A stretch of 64,000 nucleotides of DNA. Origin: Rhytidiadelphus loreus. Taxonomy: Eukaryota > Streptophyta > Bryopsida > Hypnales > Hylocomiaceae. The notes beneath the pieces are model-generated. The model was given only the letters and a program-made list of their open reading frames with translations, ran no database searches and was not told where the DNA came from. The stretch spans positions 48,093,348-48,157,347 of the forward strand of contig OX344764.1 of assembly GCA_947034895.1 (NCBI GenBank), given 5' to 3'. Below are positions 35,310-46,890 of the stretch, piece by piece (the first letter of the stretch is position 1; the number at the start of each line of letters is the position of its first letter). The translations under genes and the position numbers were made by a program.

Positions 35310-37557
35310 CTTCATGCTGGACAAATATTATGCCTCCCTACATACTTGGGAGAGATTCTCACTTGATTTTAGGTTTGGAGATGGCTAACACTATAAGGAG
35401 CCATATAAAACAATTTGGTTTATTGGAGGAGGCCTCTTTTCAAGGATGCAAATGGGACCCTTCCCTCATTGGTGAAGAATGTTATGACATGGCTATGTGG
35501 TGTAATAATTTTCCATGCAATAGTATATTATTTAAAAAGGCATTTTCTTAAACTACTAGAAGGTGCTTTAATAGGCTTGCTAAGGTAGCCTTGCTTGTGA
35601 TTTGCCCAAATTTATGACTTTCAAATTGACTTCCCTTCTATGGCGGCTACAAAATCAAAATACTAAATTAAATTGATATTGTCCCAAAGTCATTCACTTC
35701 CAAATATGCGCAAACACCTCATGAATATCCTCAAATTGTCAATGTTTAAGTCAAAATTTTCTACTAGTAGCTAAACATTACTCACCTTTGATTAAAGTGG
35801 AATAAGAATTTAAGAATATTATCATTAGAAATGCATCAAAATTATTTGAAATTGACACTTGAAATTTTGAAGTATTCATGCTCTATATCTATTGGAGATA
35901 AAACTTGTATACAATAGTGGCTTGGTGACAATAAGTTGGTGGTGATAGGTGGTGATATAATTACTTGGATATTTCCTTTTATGGAGGCTTTTCGAAGTGT
36001 TTTAGACCTTCAAGAGACTCTTTTGAATTAAATATGTGACTTCTCTAAGTCCCGTGGTAACCCCTAAGATTTTTTAGTGCTTCCTAGAGGCTTTTAGTTT
36101 TCTTTGAAAAAACTTTTAGATATAGTGATAGTATATATTGAATGCAAGATGATGGAAACCCCAATCTTGCCAATACAAGTCTTAGAGCATTGTTGCTAAA
36201 CTTTGTATTACATTATTAAAAAACACCTTTGAGTTCTTTGTCTTACATACTCTTGTCCTCTTAGATAGTGGTGAGGTTTATTGAAAAAGTTGATAGGTAT
36301 TGCACACTCATGGTCTTAGTCTTCTTGGATAGTCATGGGATTTATTGGTTGATACACGCTCACAAATTTGGTCTTTTTGGATAGTTGTGGGGTTTATTAG
36401 CTGATAGGTATTGCATACTCACTTTCTTTGCCTTCTAAAGTAGTCGAGAGGGTTGTTGATTGTTACATGTTACATGCTTTTGTTTGTGTGTGACATTGGA
36501 TTATGATTGTGTCCTTGGAATCGATGGTAGTTGATGTTCCATCCTTAATCTGCATTGGTATTATGTTTATTATAAACTTTTGTCATCTAAAGGCATAAAC
36601 AAGCCATGATTAATGATGCCATTGAGGTATTAAGTATGCATTTGGCTGCTTCAAAATGTGTCTGCTTAAGTGCGTCCACGTAGCAAGTTATGCAACTTAC
36701 TGCTTAACAGACATCAGGCATGGCGTGGTGTATGTCAGATAAGTTAGATAAGGTTTCCTACAAATGGCCGATCATCGGTTGTGGGTCGATTTTTGTTGTT
36801 TCAGTGTGTTTCTGAAGTTTCAATTGCAGGTCCATAGGCTGGTTGATATGTTGAGTTGCATTCCTGAAGTTTGAATTTTCTTGGAAGTCATTTGATGTAA
36901 GCTTAGCTGTAGCTGCGTTGATGGATGAACAATCCGATTTTTGTTGACGTCTTTCAATCTCAGTGTCAAGATCTATCATTTCGAACTTGTCCCTCTGCTC
37001 TAATTCACTCCCCTTACAAAATCAAGCCCTTCAGCTTGTCTGTTTCTCGAAATGTACGCTGTGTTCGAGCCTTCCCCGAGGCCTTCCCCCATTAAGCTTA
37101 CTCTTGCTTTTGATTTTCCCTCTCACTAGACTTTTTTTAAAATTTCTTTTAAAGAAATGGGAAAACCACTGCATTAAAAAAAAGGGAACCAAGTTCACAT
37201 CAGCCAAGGCTCAACAGCTGGACAATGAAGAGATTGTGAGCAAAATGACAAATGAAAGTAACACGAAAAAACAGAACGACTACGTGAACGAGCTCATCGA
37301 GGGACCCTCTCGATCTATTCCAGCAAATAATGCCGTTCTTCCTGCTAGCAAGTACGGGTGAATGGAGTCAGATCATATCGAACTTGGCCCAAACTTTTAT
37401 GAGCTTGTTGGGGACGTTGTTGGCGAGCTCCTCCCTGTGCTTTGAGCTGTGCCGCCCTACCCTAGCGCTTCCCAAAGAGCTTTCTGAGCAGGTTCCCTAG
37501 GCCATAGCTAGGTACGTGTTGAGTGAAAACCTTACTGTTTCTCGAAATCCAAATGAT
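35310..37557. other. Spacer, no gene recognised
   Basis: AT-rich. Repeated short segments with GGGTTTATT and GATAGGTATTGCACACTCA occur around 36250-36430. A 132-codon plus frame at 36963-37361 ends in a Lys/Asn-rich part with no recognisable domain; it could be coding but I cannot support it. Confidence 0.45.
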
Positions 37558-38528
37558 TCACAATGCGGAACTTCTTAGCAGGGTCCAGATGGTCCAGATG
37601 GCGGAGAAACCTACGGGGGATAATTGGAGCTCCAAATATGCAATGAGTTGAACTAAATCTAGTATATATGGTCCTGGGTTCGATTGATCACCCTGCATGT
37701 GATGGAGAATAGACTGTGCATATTCCCAAACCTCTTGAGCTCTCGGGCAGAGTTTCTGCATCGTTGGTTGTGCAAAAGTTGCATCTAACATCGATACCGG
37801 GATTGATGCGAGCTCTCCAAGAGTGTACAACGACCGCGTTATGCCAAACAGACCACATAAAAGTCTTTTTTTTTGGAACGGATCTTATGCCAAAGATCTC
37901 TCCAATCTGGCAAAAAACTGGGAGAAAGGTTCCCTGCCACTTTAATATAATGGAGCGTTTAAGTTGGCGTTGTTTTGTGAGTAGGTGTCTGCTCGTGGAT
38001 GTAGTGTATGACGTCAATGAGTTTCCATTGTCCCACATCCATCTACCGGGTCGAAAGCCAAAGACTGGATGTCCCCTGATAAAAGAAGGACTGGGACTCC
38101 ATTGCTACTCTTTGGCCGTTCCAGAATCGAATTCTCGTTCGACGAACAAATCCCCTGTAAACTGCTACGTCATGGGAAGGCGGCGTAATTGAAAGTTGCC
38201 TGGACATCTGCCCGACTGTCGCTCTGGTGATAGTAGCCGGCAAGGAAATGCTCTGAAATTGTAACGGAACAAACCTAGTCTCAGGGCCGCTGATCTGCCA
38301 TACTACGATGGGAAGTTCGTCATCCACGTTGGAGTAGATACCCACCCATTGACCTTCCTGGGCTTGGTTGTATTGGCTTGTAAGGAATGACATCCACTCA
38401 TGAGGGATGTGTGAGATTAGATACCTCCACTGCCTGTACATGGATTTGTTACCTGCCAGGTTGAAAGTCGTTGCTACTTCGTCCCACGATCTGAAGTCAC
38501 AGCGCTCCGTATTCCAGAGAGTCTCCAA
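37558..38528 (-). pseudogene. Broken LINE: 3' part of a reverse transcriptase gene with zf-RVT region
   Basis: Three minus-strand frames together read like the C-terminal third of a plant non-LTR retrotransposon polyprotein. The first (38043-38528) has FRSWDEVATTFNL and WRYLISHI. The second (37688-38038) has the zinc-binding reverse-transcriptase signature: SVPKKKTFMWSVWHNAVVV, CNFC, then AET. The third (37558-37830) continues with CPRAQEVWEYAQ and IWTIWTLL. Between AET and CPRA a few codons are missing and the frame shifts, so the gene is dead. No catalytic reverse-transcriptase core (YxDD) or endonuclease remains, consistent with truncation. No poly-A tail was identified. Confidence 0.75.
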
Positions 38529-38730
38529 TCGTTTTGAGGCCTTGCTGAGCTAATTCCATGGCCCTGTCCTGTGGAAAATGGAAATTTGATTCTACGTAGC
38601 TCGTGGACCACCACAACCTCTCACTAGACTTTCACAGTAGGAACTAAGCGACTTCACTACTTCAGATCCAGGAGCACAACTTCACGGAATTGTTTTCTAG
38701 ACAACGGAACAACCTTGTCGCTCGCTCTAA

Positions 38731-38742
38731 TACCATGTTGAA
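38731..38742 (-). other. Possible retroelement primer-binding site
   Basis: On the minus strand TGGTATTAGAGC differs by one base from the initiator-Met tRNA primer site (TGGTATCAGAGC) used by many plant LTR retrotransposons. It is preceded on that strand by a CA dinucleotide (TTCAACA), as expected at an LTR edge. I could not identify a second LTR, so this may be a remnant or chance. Confidence 0.35.
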
Positions 38743-38749
38743 CTCAATA

Positions 38750-39709
38750 CGCAGTCACACTGTAATCTTAACTAATAAGCACAAACGATCATTACAGTAA
38801 GTATCGATTGTAAGTTATATTGCAAGGGAGAAGTCCTGGACTTAATTATACAAGAGTAACAATCTAAACTAAGTAATAACGAATGTTCCCATATTGAAAG
38901 GGATGAAACAGTGAATGAAACCTATTGAGCGAATAAGATACGGGAAAACACCGTGTGAGCGGAGTTTTCAACAGAGAGAAGACCTCATCGAGAATAAGCT
39001 AGAGTGAAAGCATGCAAAGATCATTTGGGGTAAAATAGAGAGTCCTTTCAGAACACTCCTGCCATTGAGACACAGAGATTATGTTCTCCTTTTGAGTGAC
39101 AAAATTACGCTCATCACAATACTACAATGAATGATATTAATTACGTCTAGCCATACCCGAGTACATACTTAGTATCAGACCACACAAGTGAGCAAAATTG
39201 GTAGGAATTCGTGACCGTGTTTTCAAAAATTAAATTTGTCACAACGTGTTCACAACGATCACAACAAATTTGCCAAAAGCAAAGATATTCGGAAAACGTT
39301 GAATGCAAAGTCAACAATCAACAATGTGTTTGTTAGAGCAGTAGCCCCTGCAACAATGTCTTTCTGGGGTGCGATGCCGGTGATGATCTCCCTCGAGGAT
39401 AATCGAGCACTAATCTCTAGACCAATGTGAATGCCTTTGATGCCGCGTGAGAAATGTCTTGCACATTCACAGGAAACTCATATTGGGTTCCTGCGGGGAA
39501 CACACCGAGAAACGTGAGACACTCAAGGAAAGTGTGCAAGCTTACCTGTGACTTGCCTATGCAAACTTCCCCAAGATAGCTCCTCTTGATGCAAAACCTC
39601 ACTCTTCCCATTGGATACAAAGTCAATAAACTAAACTTGGTGTATAGTATGAGTGAGTTTCATATTATAAAAAAGAGTATATTACTATATTGAATTACAA
39701 AGAAAATCT
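38750..39709. other. Spacer, possible LTR remnant, no gene recognised
   Basis: Moderate composition to about 39.6 kb with no convincing frame. If the primer site at 38731 is real, part of this would be a long terminal repeat. Confidence 0.4.
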
Positions 39710-40464
39710 TTAACTACTAAATGCCCAATGCATCACATTTTGGTGTTGACATAATGTTGAAGTTAAATAAAATCTTGCCAAATTAAGGAGTACTTGTTTT
39801 AGTTTAGTTTTTTAAGGTGAATATCTTTAAAAGTCTATTTGTAGCATCAAAAATACAATTTTAAAACAATTATTCTATTCAAGATTTTGTGCAAGGGCAT
39901 CCATTGTAGATCATGATTTTTTTTAGTATTAAGGGATCTCGGTAATGAGAAAAATCTTGGAAAAAAATCACATTAAAAATTCATTAAAAGAAATGGTAAA
40001 GCAAATTTTGAAAATTCATAAATGGATTGCAGTTATACATGTTGTCTCTTTTAACCTCATTTTTTCTTCATGACATCATTTTTTAGATTTGATATGTAAA
40101 AAGAAGGTTGATAGATTTCAAATCACTTTCATTGTTTCACCACCCTCATGATAAAACATTATAATCTTTTAATTCATAAGTGATATTGTTGTGTTTTCTT
40201 TTCCTATGTGATCCATAACATGTCTATTTGAATTCGTAAATTTATGAGTCAATAAAAATGGATGAAACTTTTCGTTGGCCTGTTAGGCCCAATAGGCTCA
40301 GATATTTGCCTTCTGTAGTTTTGCTGTGGATTTAATTGAATTTCCCTTCCTTCAAAAAAAACATTTGATGAAACTTCAATCAAAACATGGACTTGAACTT
40401 TTAGTTTGATTTTGAGCAAGCTCCAAGAAGATCGAAAATGGCCTTGCGCATTTAGTAAGGAAGT
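39710..40464 (+). mobile_element. TTAA-type element, copy F (ATGCCCA subfamily)
   Basis: Left end TTAACTACTAAATGCCCAAT and right end GCGCATTTAGTAAGG are imperfect inverses. The interior aligns in order with copy G (41263-41906): AAAAATCACATTAAAAATTC, TTTAACCTCATTTTTT and TTCATAAGTGATATTGTTGTG. The right terminal TTAA is lost. Confidence 0.65.
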
Positions 40465-40650
40465 GAACTGAAGTTAATTCTTTTCCGTAGTTTGTAGGAG
40501 TCGTAGAGCTTTGGGCAATCCAACGTCACAATGTTGGCGCTCTGATGAAGCATGCCATTGAACAAGTAAGCTTTAAGTTACGACATTTCCTAAGCTTATA
40601 CTCACGTGTGATTCACAGTCAATGGAGTTTCGTTTTCGCCAAATCCGTCT
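40455..40650 (+). repeat. Dispersed duplicate carrying an exon-like segment, copy 1
   Basis: This stretch matches 57545-57730 on the opposite strand, from AGGAAGTGAACTGAAGTTAA to beyond GTGTGATTCACAGTC. At 40498-40565, 68 nt lie between TTTGTAG| and |GTAAGC and encode VVELWAIQRHNVGALMKHAI plus a few residues without a stop. The product is not recognised. It abuts the right end of TTAA-type copy F. Confidence 0.65.
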
Positions 40651-41262
40651 GAGCAAGGGTCAGGGCATCGCCATGGTATCCTTAATATAGTAATCCATAA
40701 AACCCAAATGGATAAATTTAGAAAATACTACTTGAAAAAGAGCCTGAACAAGTGTCCCAATTACACTTGATCGCCTCATTGGCGATCTGTGGAAATCCAA
40801 AAAATTGACGCTGGTCCCAACAGTTGTCTTGGACATATGTTCTCAACGAGTCTGCTCAAGTTAAACTGGACAGATCTGGATTGTCTCGGATCTACAGAAG
40901 CGGATACGGCAGATACTACGGACTCACCCGAATGAATATTGAGCGATTCTGTCTGGGACGAGGCTATTTGAAAAAGGCAAAAGAAAATGACACCGAGATC
41001 AGTAAGGAATTCTCTGAATAGAAAAAAAACTAAAAAAAAAAAATCATTTAGTAAATAAGCCGCACAAAATTCAGTTCTTTTCCACGCCACCAAAAATACC
41101 CAAGCGTATGCAATCGTGCACTGTGTGGTTTGTGCAGTTCTGAATCGCTCGATCGCTACAGTCACTGCCAATTTCGATATGTTGGTGCGACTCAGATGGG
41201 CTAAATTGTAACATTCAATAACACAAAGGTCTAAAATCTAGGAGGGGTATAGATTTATGTTT
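40651..41262. other. Spacer, no gene recognised
   Basis: Short overlapping frames occur on both strands (plus 40824-41021, minus 40776-41171); neither shows a known motif and at least one must be a shadow. Confidence 0.4.
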
Positions 41263-41906
41263 TTAACCCCTAAATGCCCAAGGCACCACAATATGGTGTT
41301 TGCAAAACTTTGAAGTTAAATAAATCCTATCCAATTTGCTATTTTTAGTAGTTTATATTTTTTAAATGTTCTTCTTGAAATCTAGTTTTGCCTCCAAAAG
41401 TCCGATCTTGAAAATAAATGACAATGATTTTTCTATAAGAAATTTTGTTCATGGGTACTTGTGCAATCTTGACTTTCCATAGTGTTAAGAGCTCTTGGAA
41501 ATGAGCCTCAAATACACTAGATCTTGGAGAAAAAATCACATTCTAAATTCATTTAAAAAAATTTTAGAGTGAATTTTGAGAAGTCGTAAATTGATTTGAG
41601 TTCTTCAAGTTAGGCCCGTTAACCTCATATTTTTTTGGTTGTCAACTTTTTAGATTTGACTTGCAAAAAAGACTTCAATTCCTTTTTGCAATTTTAGCAC
41701 CCTCATAATCAAACGTTATAATCTTTCACTTCATAAGTGATATTGTTGTGCTTTGTTTTCCTATGCAATCTCTAACAAGTCTAGTTTGAATTTGTACGGT
41801 TACAATTTCAAAAAAATTGAAACATCTTATCAAAATGTTGGCATTTTGTTCAATTTAGAGCAGTTTTCAGGAAGCTGAAAACATGCCTTGGGCATTTAGG
41901 GGTTAA
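41263..41906 (+). mobile_element. TTAA-bounded element, copy G (ATGCCCA subfamily)
   Basis: Starts TTAACCCCTAAATGCCCAAG and ends with its inverse CTTGGGCATTTAGGGGTTAA: a 20-bp terminal inverted repeat without mismatch, with TTAA outermost. 644 bp, no transposase. The clean ends suggest it is the youngest of the TTAA-type copies here. Confidence 0.85.
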
Positions 41907-41909
41907 GTG

Positions 41910-42598
41910 CCCACTTGACAAAATACCGAACTGCCAATGTCGTGAATTTCCGCCATTATGAGGAAATTGATGTTGACAACTTCGTTTGTGCAACCATGTT
42001 ACCGATGGAGATCGAGCAATTTTGGCTTTCACTTGTAGTGTATTCTTGTTCAACTGATTCTCAATAGTAGCTCGTAGAGAAATTTGATTACTCTTGCATT
42101 TAATTTGCTCTCAGGACTGCAGAATTTGCCTGCGATGTAAAGTGGAAGGTTACCGTTCTCTTTTGCCCCTCTTAGTGTTGCAGCATCACTAGATCGATAA
42201 GCGTAGAGGATACTAGAAACACTAGGAATCAGATAGCGTTTTTTTTATTGGCCTAGCTCTAGTATCAACAACAACTCAAATGCGCTTAGTCGGGATAATA
42301 ATTAGCAAGTGGTATTTAGAAGCATGAAATGGCAAGTTGGCTATGGCCTTTGATATTTCTACGGTCAATTGTAGTGCTTTACGTTCAACCTCCCATATTG
42401 AAATTGCTTATAACAAATTCTCATATAGTCATAGAAATTTGATCTGAACAAATTTTGGGTCCTGTTCCCAAGATCTATCACATCCCCCAACCAACATAGG
42501 TTGAAAGTTAGAATACTCTAATTGATGCGAATAATCCCTTAAACGAAAGAACAAGTTCTAGCAAACACACCACGTACCAAATGAGTATGTACACAACC
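41910..42598. other. Spacer, no gene recognised
   Basis: Nothing recognised. The right part is the likely 3' untranslated region of the minus-strand small-protein gene that follows. Confidence 0.45.
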
Positions 42599-42718
42599 CT
42601 AGCTGCACATTCTCTTCGCCACGAGGATGTTTTCCTCCGAAGTCGAAAGGTGCCGTCTGCTAGCAGCTGTTGCCATAGCCATGAAGGCCTGCACGCCAAT
42701 CTTAGCCCACAGGTTGAA

Positions 42719-43051
42719 TCACGAAGGTTTCTTTACATTTGCAGCACTGCTGGTTTCGCTACTGGACTCCCGCGGTTGTCGCAGCAGTTCGAGCTTGCCA
42801 TCGGCCATTTCCTGGATGGTGATGCATTGGAACTCACAGCAGTCGTCGGAAGTCACAATTTCCTTCTTGCTCGATCCATCTAGACAGACCACAAACTCCT
42901 TGTAAGTGTCGTTCATGTTCACGTTCAACTTGTACTCTCCGCCCTCTTCGATGCTGGCCAGGGAGGAGAAGTGCTGGTTGTTGCCTACTTGCAACTTCAC
43001 CACGTGACTGGATTTGTTCACAAACACCGTCGTCGTAGTACTGGCGCCCAT
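42719..43051 (-). CDS. SDDCC-family small protein, member 1
   Basis: A 110-residue protein of a family I cannot name, with three full paralogues and one fragment in this window. It has TTVFVN (7-12), GNNQHF (23-28), IEEGGEYKLNVN (34-45), NDTYKEF (47-53), SDDCC (68-72), CITI (76-79) and DGKLELLRQPR (84-94). Alternating hydrophobic residues suggest a beta-rich fold. There is no signal peptide or membrane segment, so a cytosolic protein is likely. Conserved Asp and Cys pairs could bind a metal or form disulfides; this is inference. The ATG lies in the same alignment position as in the paralogues. After the TGA the frame stays open for 39 codons and begins FNLWAKIGVQ, which resembles the paralogues' C-termini (see finding). 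A TATA box lies about 260 bp upstream. Confidence 0.85.
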   Translation of the reverse strand: MGASTTTTVFVNKSSHVVKLQVGNNQHFSSLASIEEGGEYKLNVNMNDTYKEFVVCLDGSSKKEIVTSDDCCEFQCITIQEMADGKLELLRQPRESSSETSSAANVKKPS

Positions 43052-43307
43052 TGGTGCAATAGCTCAGGATAGAAAATGTGTGACAGCGAGTGGAACAATG
43101 AAAAGAAGTGGAAGTTGGAGATAGAAGTGGTGGAAATGGCACAAGAATGCTGCCTAGAGCATGCAACTTAACGACCTGTCTGCAAGGAGCTGGAAGAAAA
43201 AGGACCAGAGATCACTCAGAAAAAGCTAGGAGCGACGATCAATGAGAAGTTGCAAGACAGACTTAGAGAGACAGCTCTGAAGATGATCACCCCGGAGTGA
43301 CTGTAAT

Positions 43308-43317
43308 TATATATACA
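43308..43317 (-). promoter_or_regulatory. TATA box of SDDCC member 1
   Basis: GTATATATAA on the minus strand, about 260 bp before the ATG, predicts a 5' UTR of roughly 230 bases. Confidence 0.5.
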
Positions 43318-43399
43318 TTTTAGCATTTGTCGGATCCTGGCGAAAGTAGAGCCTGTTTCCATGTAGAGCCCCCTGCTTGGAAATGACGGGGACGCATGT

Positions 43400-45228
43400 G
43401 GCTGCACTCTTATTAGTTTCCTTCAGTTACCGATTGTGTCCTAGGGAAGGAGTACCCAAAATTGCTGGTGCGCATATATTGTATTATTGAACTGGTTAAA
43501 TTTACATATATATTCTTGGTGGTAAATGAAGTATGGATTCCAATGCATCAAGAAATGTTTTTTAATTTTTTTTTGAAACACATGGACAATTTCCATTGCA
43601 TCAAGAAATGTTTTAGTACGATACCCTGCGCAAAAGTTGGCGAAAAGTCAACGATATTCTGTAAAAGAAACTTATCATATGTCCAAGATATGTACTGTAC
43701 CTATCGTGTAATAAGATTCTAGGGTGTCCCTCCTGACAAGGTTATCTAATTTCAGTTTCTGCCGACTGCAATGATAGGTTAGTTGCAATCGATCAGTAGG
43801 GAGGGAAAGAAGGAAAAGGTATGGTACGCCACGATGTCTGACACGACGGCCACTTGCAGACATTTCTCCGAGCAACGTGTACCATCTATTGTTTCAAGTC
43901 GCAAAGTGGTTTGAAAGCACCTCGAGCCTTCGGGGAGGAACAGAGACGAAGTATGTTTCAGTAGTTTCACCACCAAGTCAAGCGACTGGAGAATAAAAAA
44001 TTAGGTCAAATCCTGGTGCCAGGTTATAAATTCTCCATTGCGGCAACGATAGAGATGGGGACTACTTAAACAAAAGTTACGACCCTCTTGCAACATTTGC
44101 GTCGACTTTCCTGAGGATGTCCACTCGATCGCGGTCCAGAATTGAACCGGAAGTTGTCACACGTGTATCGAGTAGTGCAGTTGGTGGCTTGTGACGTCTG
44201 TGACGACGGCCCTGGGTATGCATGAGCAGACTTCATGTGCAGGCGTAATCAGCCAAATCCACGACTTCTAAAAACTTAAACGCCCACCGAAATTCACTCC
44301 GTAGACATCTTTGGAAGGAACGATATTTGACTCCCCAAATTTTTTTACCTACAGTACAATTGGGGCAGATCAACCAAAGCACTTGCGGACTCTTCATCCA
44401 AAGACAAAATCTGAAAACTTTTGTGAACACAATTTTGGAAGAAAGGTTAGGGTTTGAAGGAGTTGTGTGAATGTTCTCTTTTTGTGGACTTTGAGGAACA
44501 GTAGGCCACCATTATTGCTAGTGTGCATGCTTGCTGCAATCATGGCTTGTTCACACAACTCCCATTTGTGGTAAGACTTACTGACGGTACGATGAACAAA
44601 ATAATTAAAGTTTTTTACAGAGATTTGCCTGGGATCGATCTCTTCTCATTTAGGGAATGCAGTCACAACTTTGCATTTTCGGCACAGTTGTGACTGCATT
44701 CCCTAATTAAAATTATGCATGTTCAGAACACTTGTGAGTGCGTTCACTAAATTATTCTGTCTTATATTTATTCCGTCACCCCTTGAATTGATTGATTTCC
44801 AACAAAGCTACTTCACAGCCGCTGGCACATACAAATTCAACAAGCCTCTTCATTCATTTGGATGACATGGCTCAAAGCTGCCCTATCGGGGTGTTTCAGT
44901 TCAAGGTCAAATCTAAACTTCCTTGGGTTATAGAAGGTGGATAAAAAATAAAAATGTGGAAATTGGGACTCAGTGTTTGAAGGCCAAAGTCTCAAATTCT
45001 AAGTCCCAACTTGTCTCTTCCAAAATATGATGTAGAAATTACTTGCCCCAAAAATGAATCAAATAGTCAAAAATTTATTTTGGGGCACTTTTGGCATCAA
45101 ATCTAAATTGAATAGATTAGGAAAAAATTCCAACCCACGTTAGCATCCTACATGTGCTTTAGATATTTAACCACAATAAAGCTCTTGATCTTGGAAACAT
45201 GTGAAGAACTTATGACCCTTTCTAAACC
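43400..45228. other. Spacer, no gene recognised
   Basis: TTGCATCAAGAAATGTTTT occurs twice, 51 bp apart, near 43545 and 43596. The short hairpin at 44650 is listed separately. No gene recognised. Confidence 0.45.
44650..44706. repeat. Perfect 21-bp hairpin
   Basis: TTAGGGAATGCAGTCACAAC plus T pairs perfectly with its inverse at 44686-44706 across a 15-base loop. Just downstream ACACTTGTGAGTGCGTTCAC is a diverged relative of the arm, so this may be the fused end of a foldback transposon. Confidence 0.85.
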
Positions 45229-45594
45229 ATTAGAGAAAAAATGAGGCCTCCAGAGGGTTGCCTCGTGGTGACAGACCAAGCTATTTTGAGCTTGGTCTGT
45301 CACCTTGAAAAGTGTTGCACCTTTGGTATCAGCCAAGGTAAATATCTTAAAATCTGCTAGCTTTTGCGATTTAAAAAAAAAAATTTAAAGTTTATTTCAA
45401 CTTGGAATTTTGATTTTTTTTTAAAGCAATTTTTTATTCATTAATTTCGATTTCTGCATTGCTGCCACTGCAGATTCAGGCGGGTGGAAATAGGGGAAAA
45501 ACGATTTCTTTTTCAAAAGAAAACCAAATTTCAAGGCCCCTTAGAGGTTGTTGAAGCAGCCCTCTCGAGGCCTCATTTTTTCTTTCATTAGAGA
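45229..45594. mobile_element. MITE with GAGGCCTCCAGAGGG ends
   Basis: The left end CATTAGAGAAAAAATGAGGC and the inverse of the right end TAATGAAAGAAAAAATGAGG continue into GCCTC[C/G]AGAGGG, giving a terminal repeat of about 34 bp. It contains a 15-bp perfect hairpin GTGACAGACCAAGCT / AGCTTGGTCTGTCAC at about 45269-45304. It abuts a second element with the same ends. Confidence 0.7.
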
Positions 45595-46860
45595 AAATTC
45601 GGGGCCTCCAGAGGGCCGCTCCGCTGTGACAAACACAGCTATTAAAAGTAGGGAGCCTATGGAATACGTCGAATCTGTAGTGTCAGCGTGGGTGAATATC
45701 ACGAATGTTGTCAGACCAAACTAATTAACAATTACTAAGGCAGCAATGTATACGGCAATAAGTATAGTTATTGCCAATTAAGCAAGTTTTTTTTTTTTTT
45801 GACACAAGTAATAATCGAGCAAGTTTTCTATCATTTACTTTATTTCGTAACACCAACTACAATGAGCTATTTACTTGATTTAAGTGTGGAAGATGGTGAG
45901 GAGAGAAGGTCTTTATACAAGTGGGGAAGTGGTAGGTACAACAACCCATGTGGGATATGTGAATTAGGACTAAAATGAGGAACTTCACCGCTCATAGTTA
46001 TATGAAAACGCAGAAAATGTGTTAAAAAATAAATTTTAGACCTCATTTAAGCATAGAAGAGTATCTTTTTTCAAAAAGTTTTGGTCTAAAAAAAGTTGGT
46101 AAATCAAGTCAAATTTTATTTCCAAAAATACGTTTCAAGTTTTGGCACTTCACATAAAAGTTATGGAAACATTTCAAAGAGGGTGTTTGAAAATGTTCAA
46201 AAAAATGACCCTTCCAACCCCTCTTTGAAATGTTTCAATAACTTTTATGTGAAGTGCCAAAACTTGAAGTGGATTTTTGGAAATAAAACTTTACTTGATT
46301 TACCAACTTCTTTTAGACCAAATCTTTTTGAAAAAAGATACTCTTCTAGGCCTAAATAAGGTTTAAAATTTGTTTTTCAACACATTTTCTGCATTTTTAC
46401 ATAACTATAAGCGGTGAAGCTCCTCATTTTAGTCCTAATTCACATATCCTACATGGGTTGTTGTACCTACCACTTCCCCACTTGTATAAAGACCTTCTCT
46501 CCTCACCATCTTCCACATGAAAATGGTAATGAAGTGTATCATTAGTATGTCATCCAAGAAAAAACTTGCATGGTAGATGGTCAATGGACTACCTTTAACA
46601 TTATTGTGTTTTCCACAACTTAGTTGGAGTGCAAGGTATTCAATAATTAGGGTTAAGGTGCATTTGAACACCTTCATCTTGATTATTGTAACCCTTGTAC
46701 TTGGATTCCGAGCCACTAATAAGCATGTGACGTTGTGGCAGAAGGTGAGCGAGAATAGGGGAAAAAAGAATTCCTAAGCAAATAAAGTTCAATCTGCAGG
46801 ATCTTTGGAGGGCTTTGGAGTGGCCCTCTAGAGGCCTGCGATTTTCTTTAATGTAATGCT
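45593..46860. mobile_element. Larger element with the same GGCCTCCAGAGGGC ends
   Basis: The left end GGGGCCTCCAGAGGGCCGCT and the inverse of the right end, GCAGGCCTCTAGAGGGCCAC, match the neighbouring MITE's termini. The 1.27-kb element carries the 633-bp palindrome at 45885-46517. No transposase frame is seen. Confidence 0.65.
45885..46517. repeat. Long near-perfect palindrome, about 310-bp arms
   Basis: From TGTGGAAGATGGTGAGGAGA the left arm is mirrored to TCTCCTCACCATCTTCCACA on the right, centred near 46201 with a loop of about 30 bases. I see only scattered mismatches along the arms. It is related to the hairpin at 30785-31131. A transcript across it would fold into a roughly 300-bp duplex suited to Dicer-like processing. 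Confidence 0.88.
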
Positions 46861-46890
46861 TCATTTTCTTTCTAATGAGGAAGAAACAAG

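Noticed and set aside
36963..37361. 132-codon plus-strand frame
   Set aside because: No domain, repeats or paralogue; not enough to call a gene.
38742..39660. LTR retrotransposon suggested by a primer-site-like sequence
   Set aside because: No second LTR, target duplication or gag-pol homology was found; only a low-confidence primer-site entry was kept.
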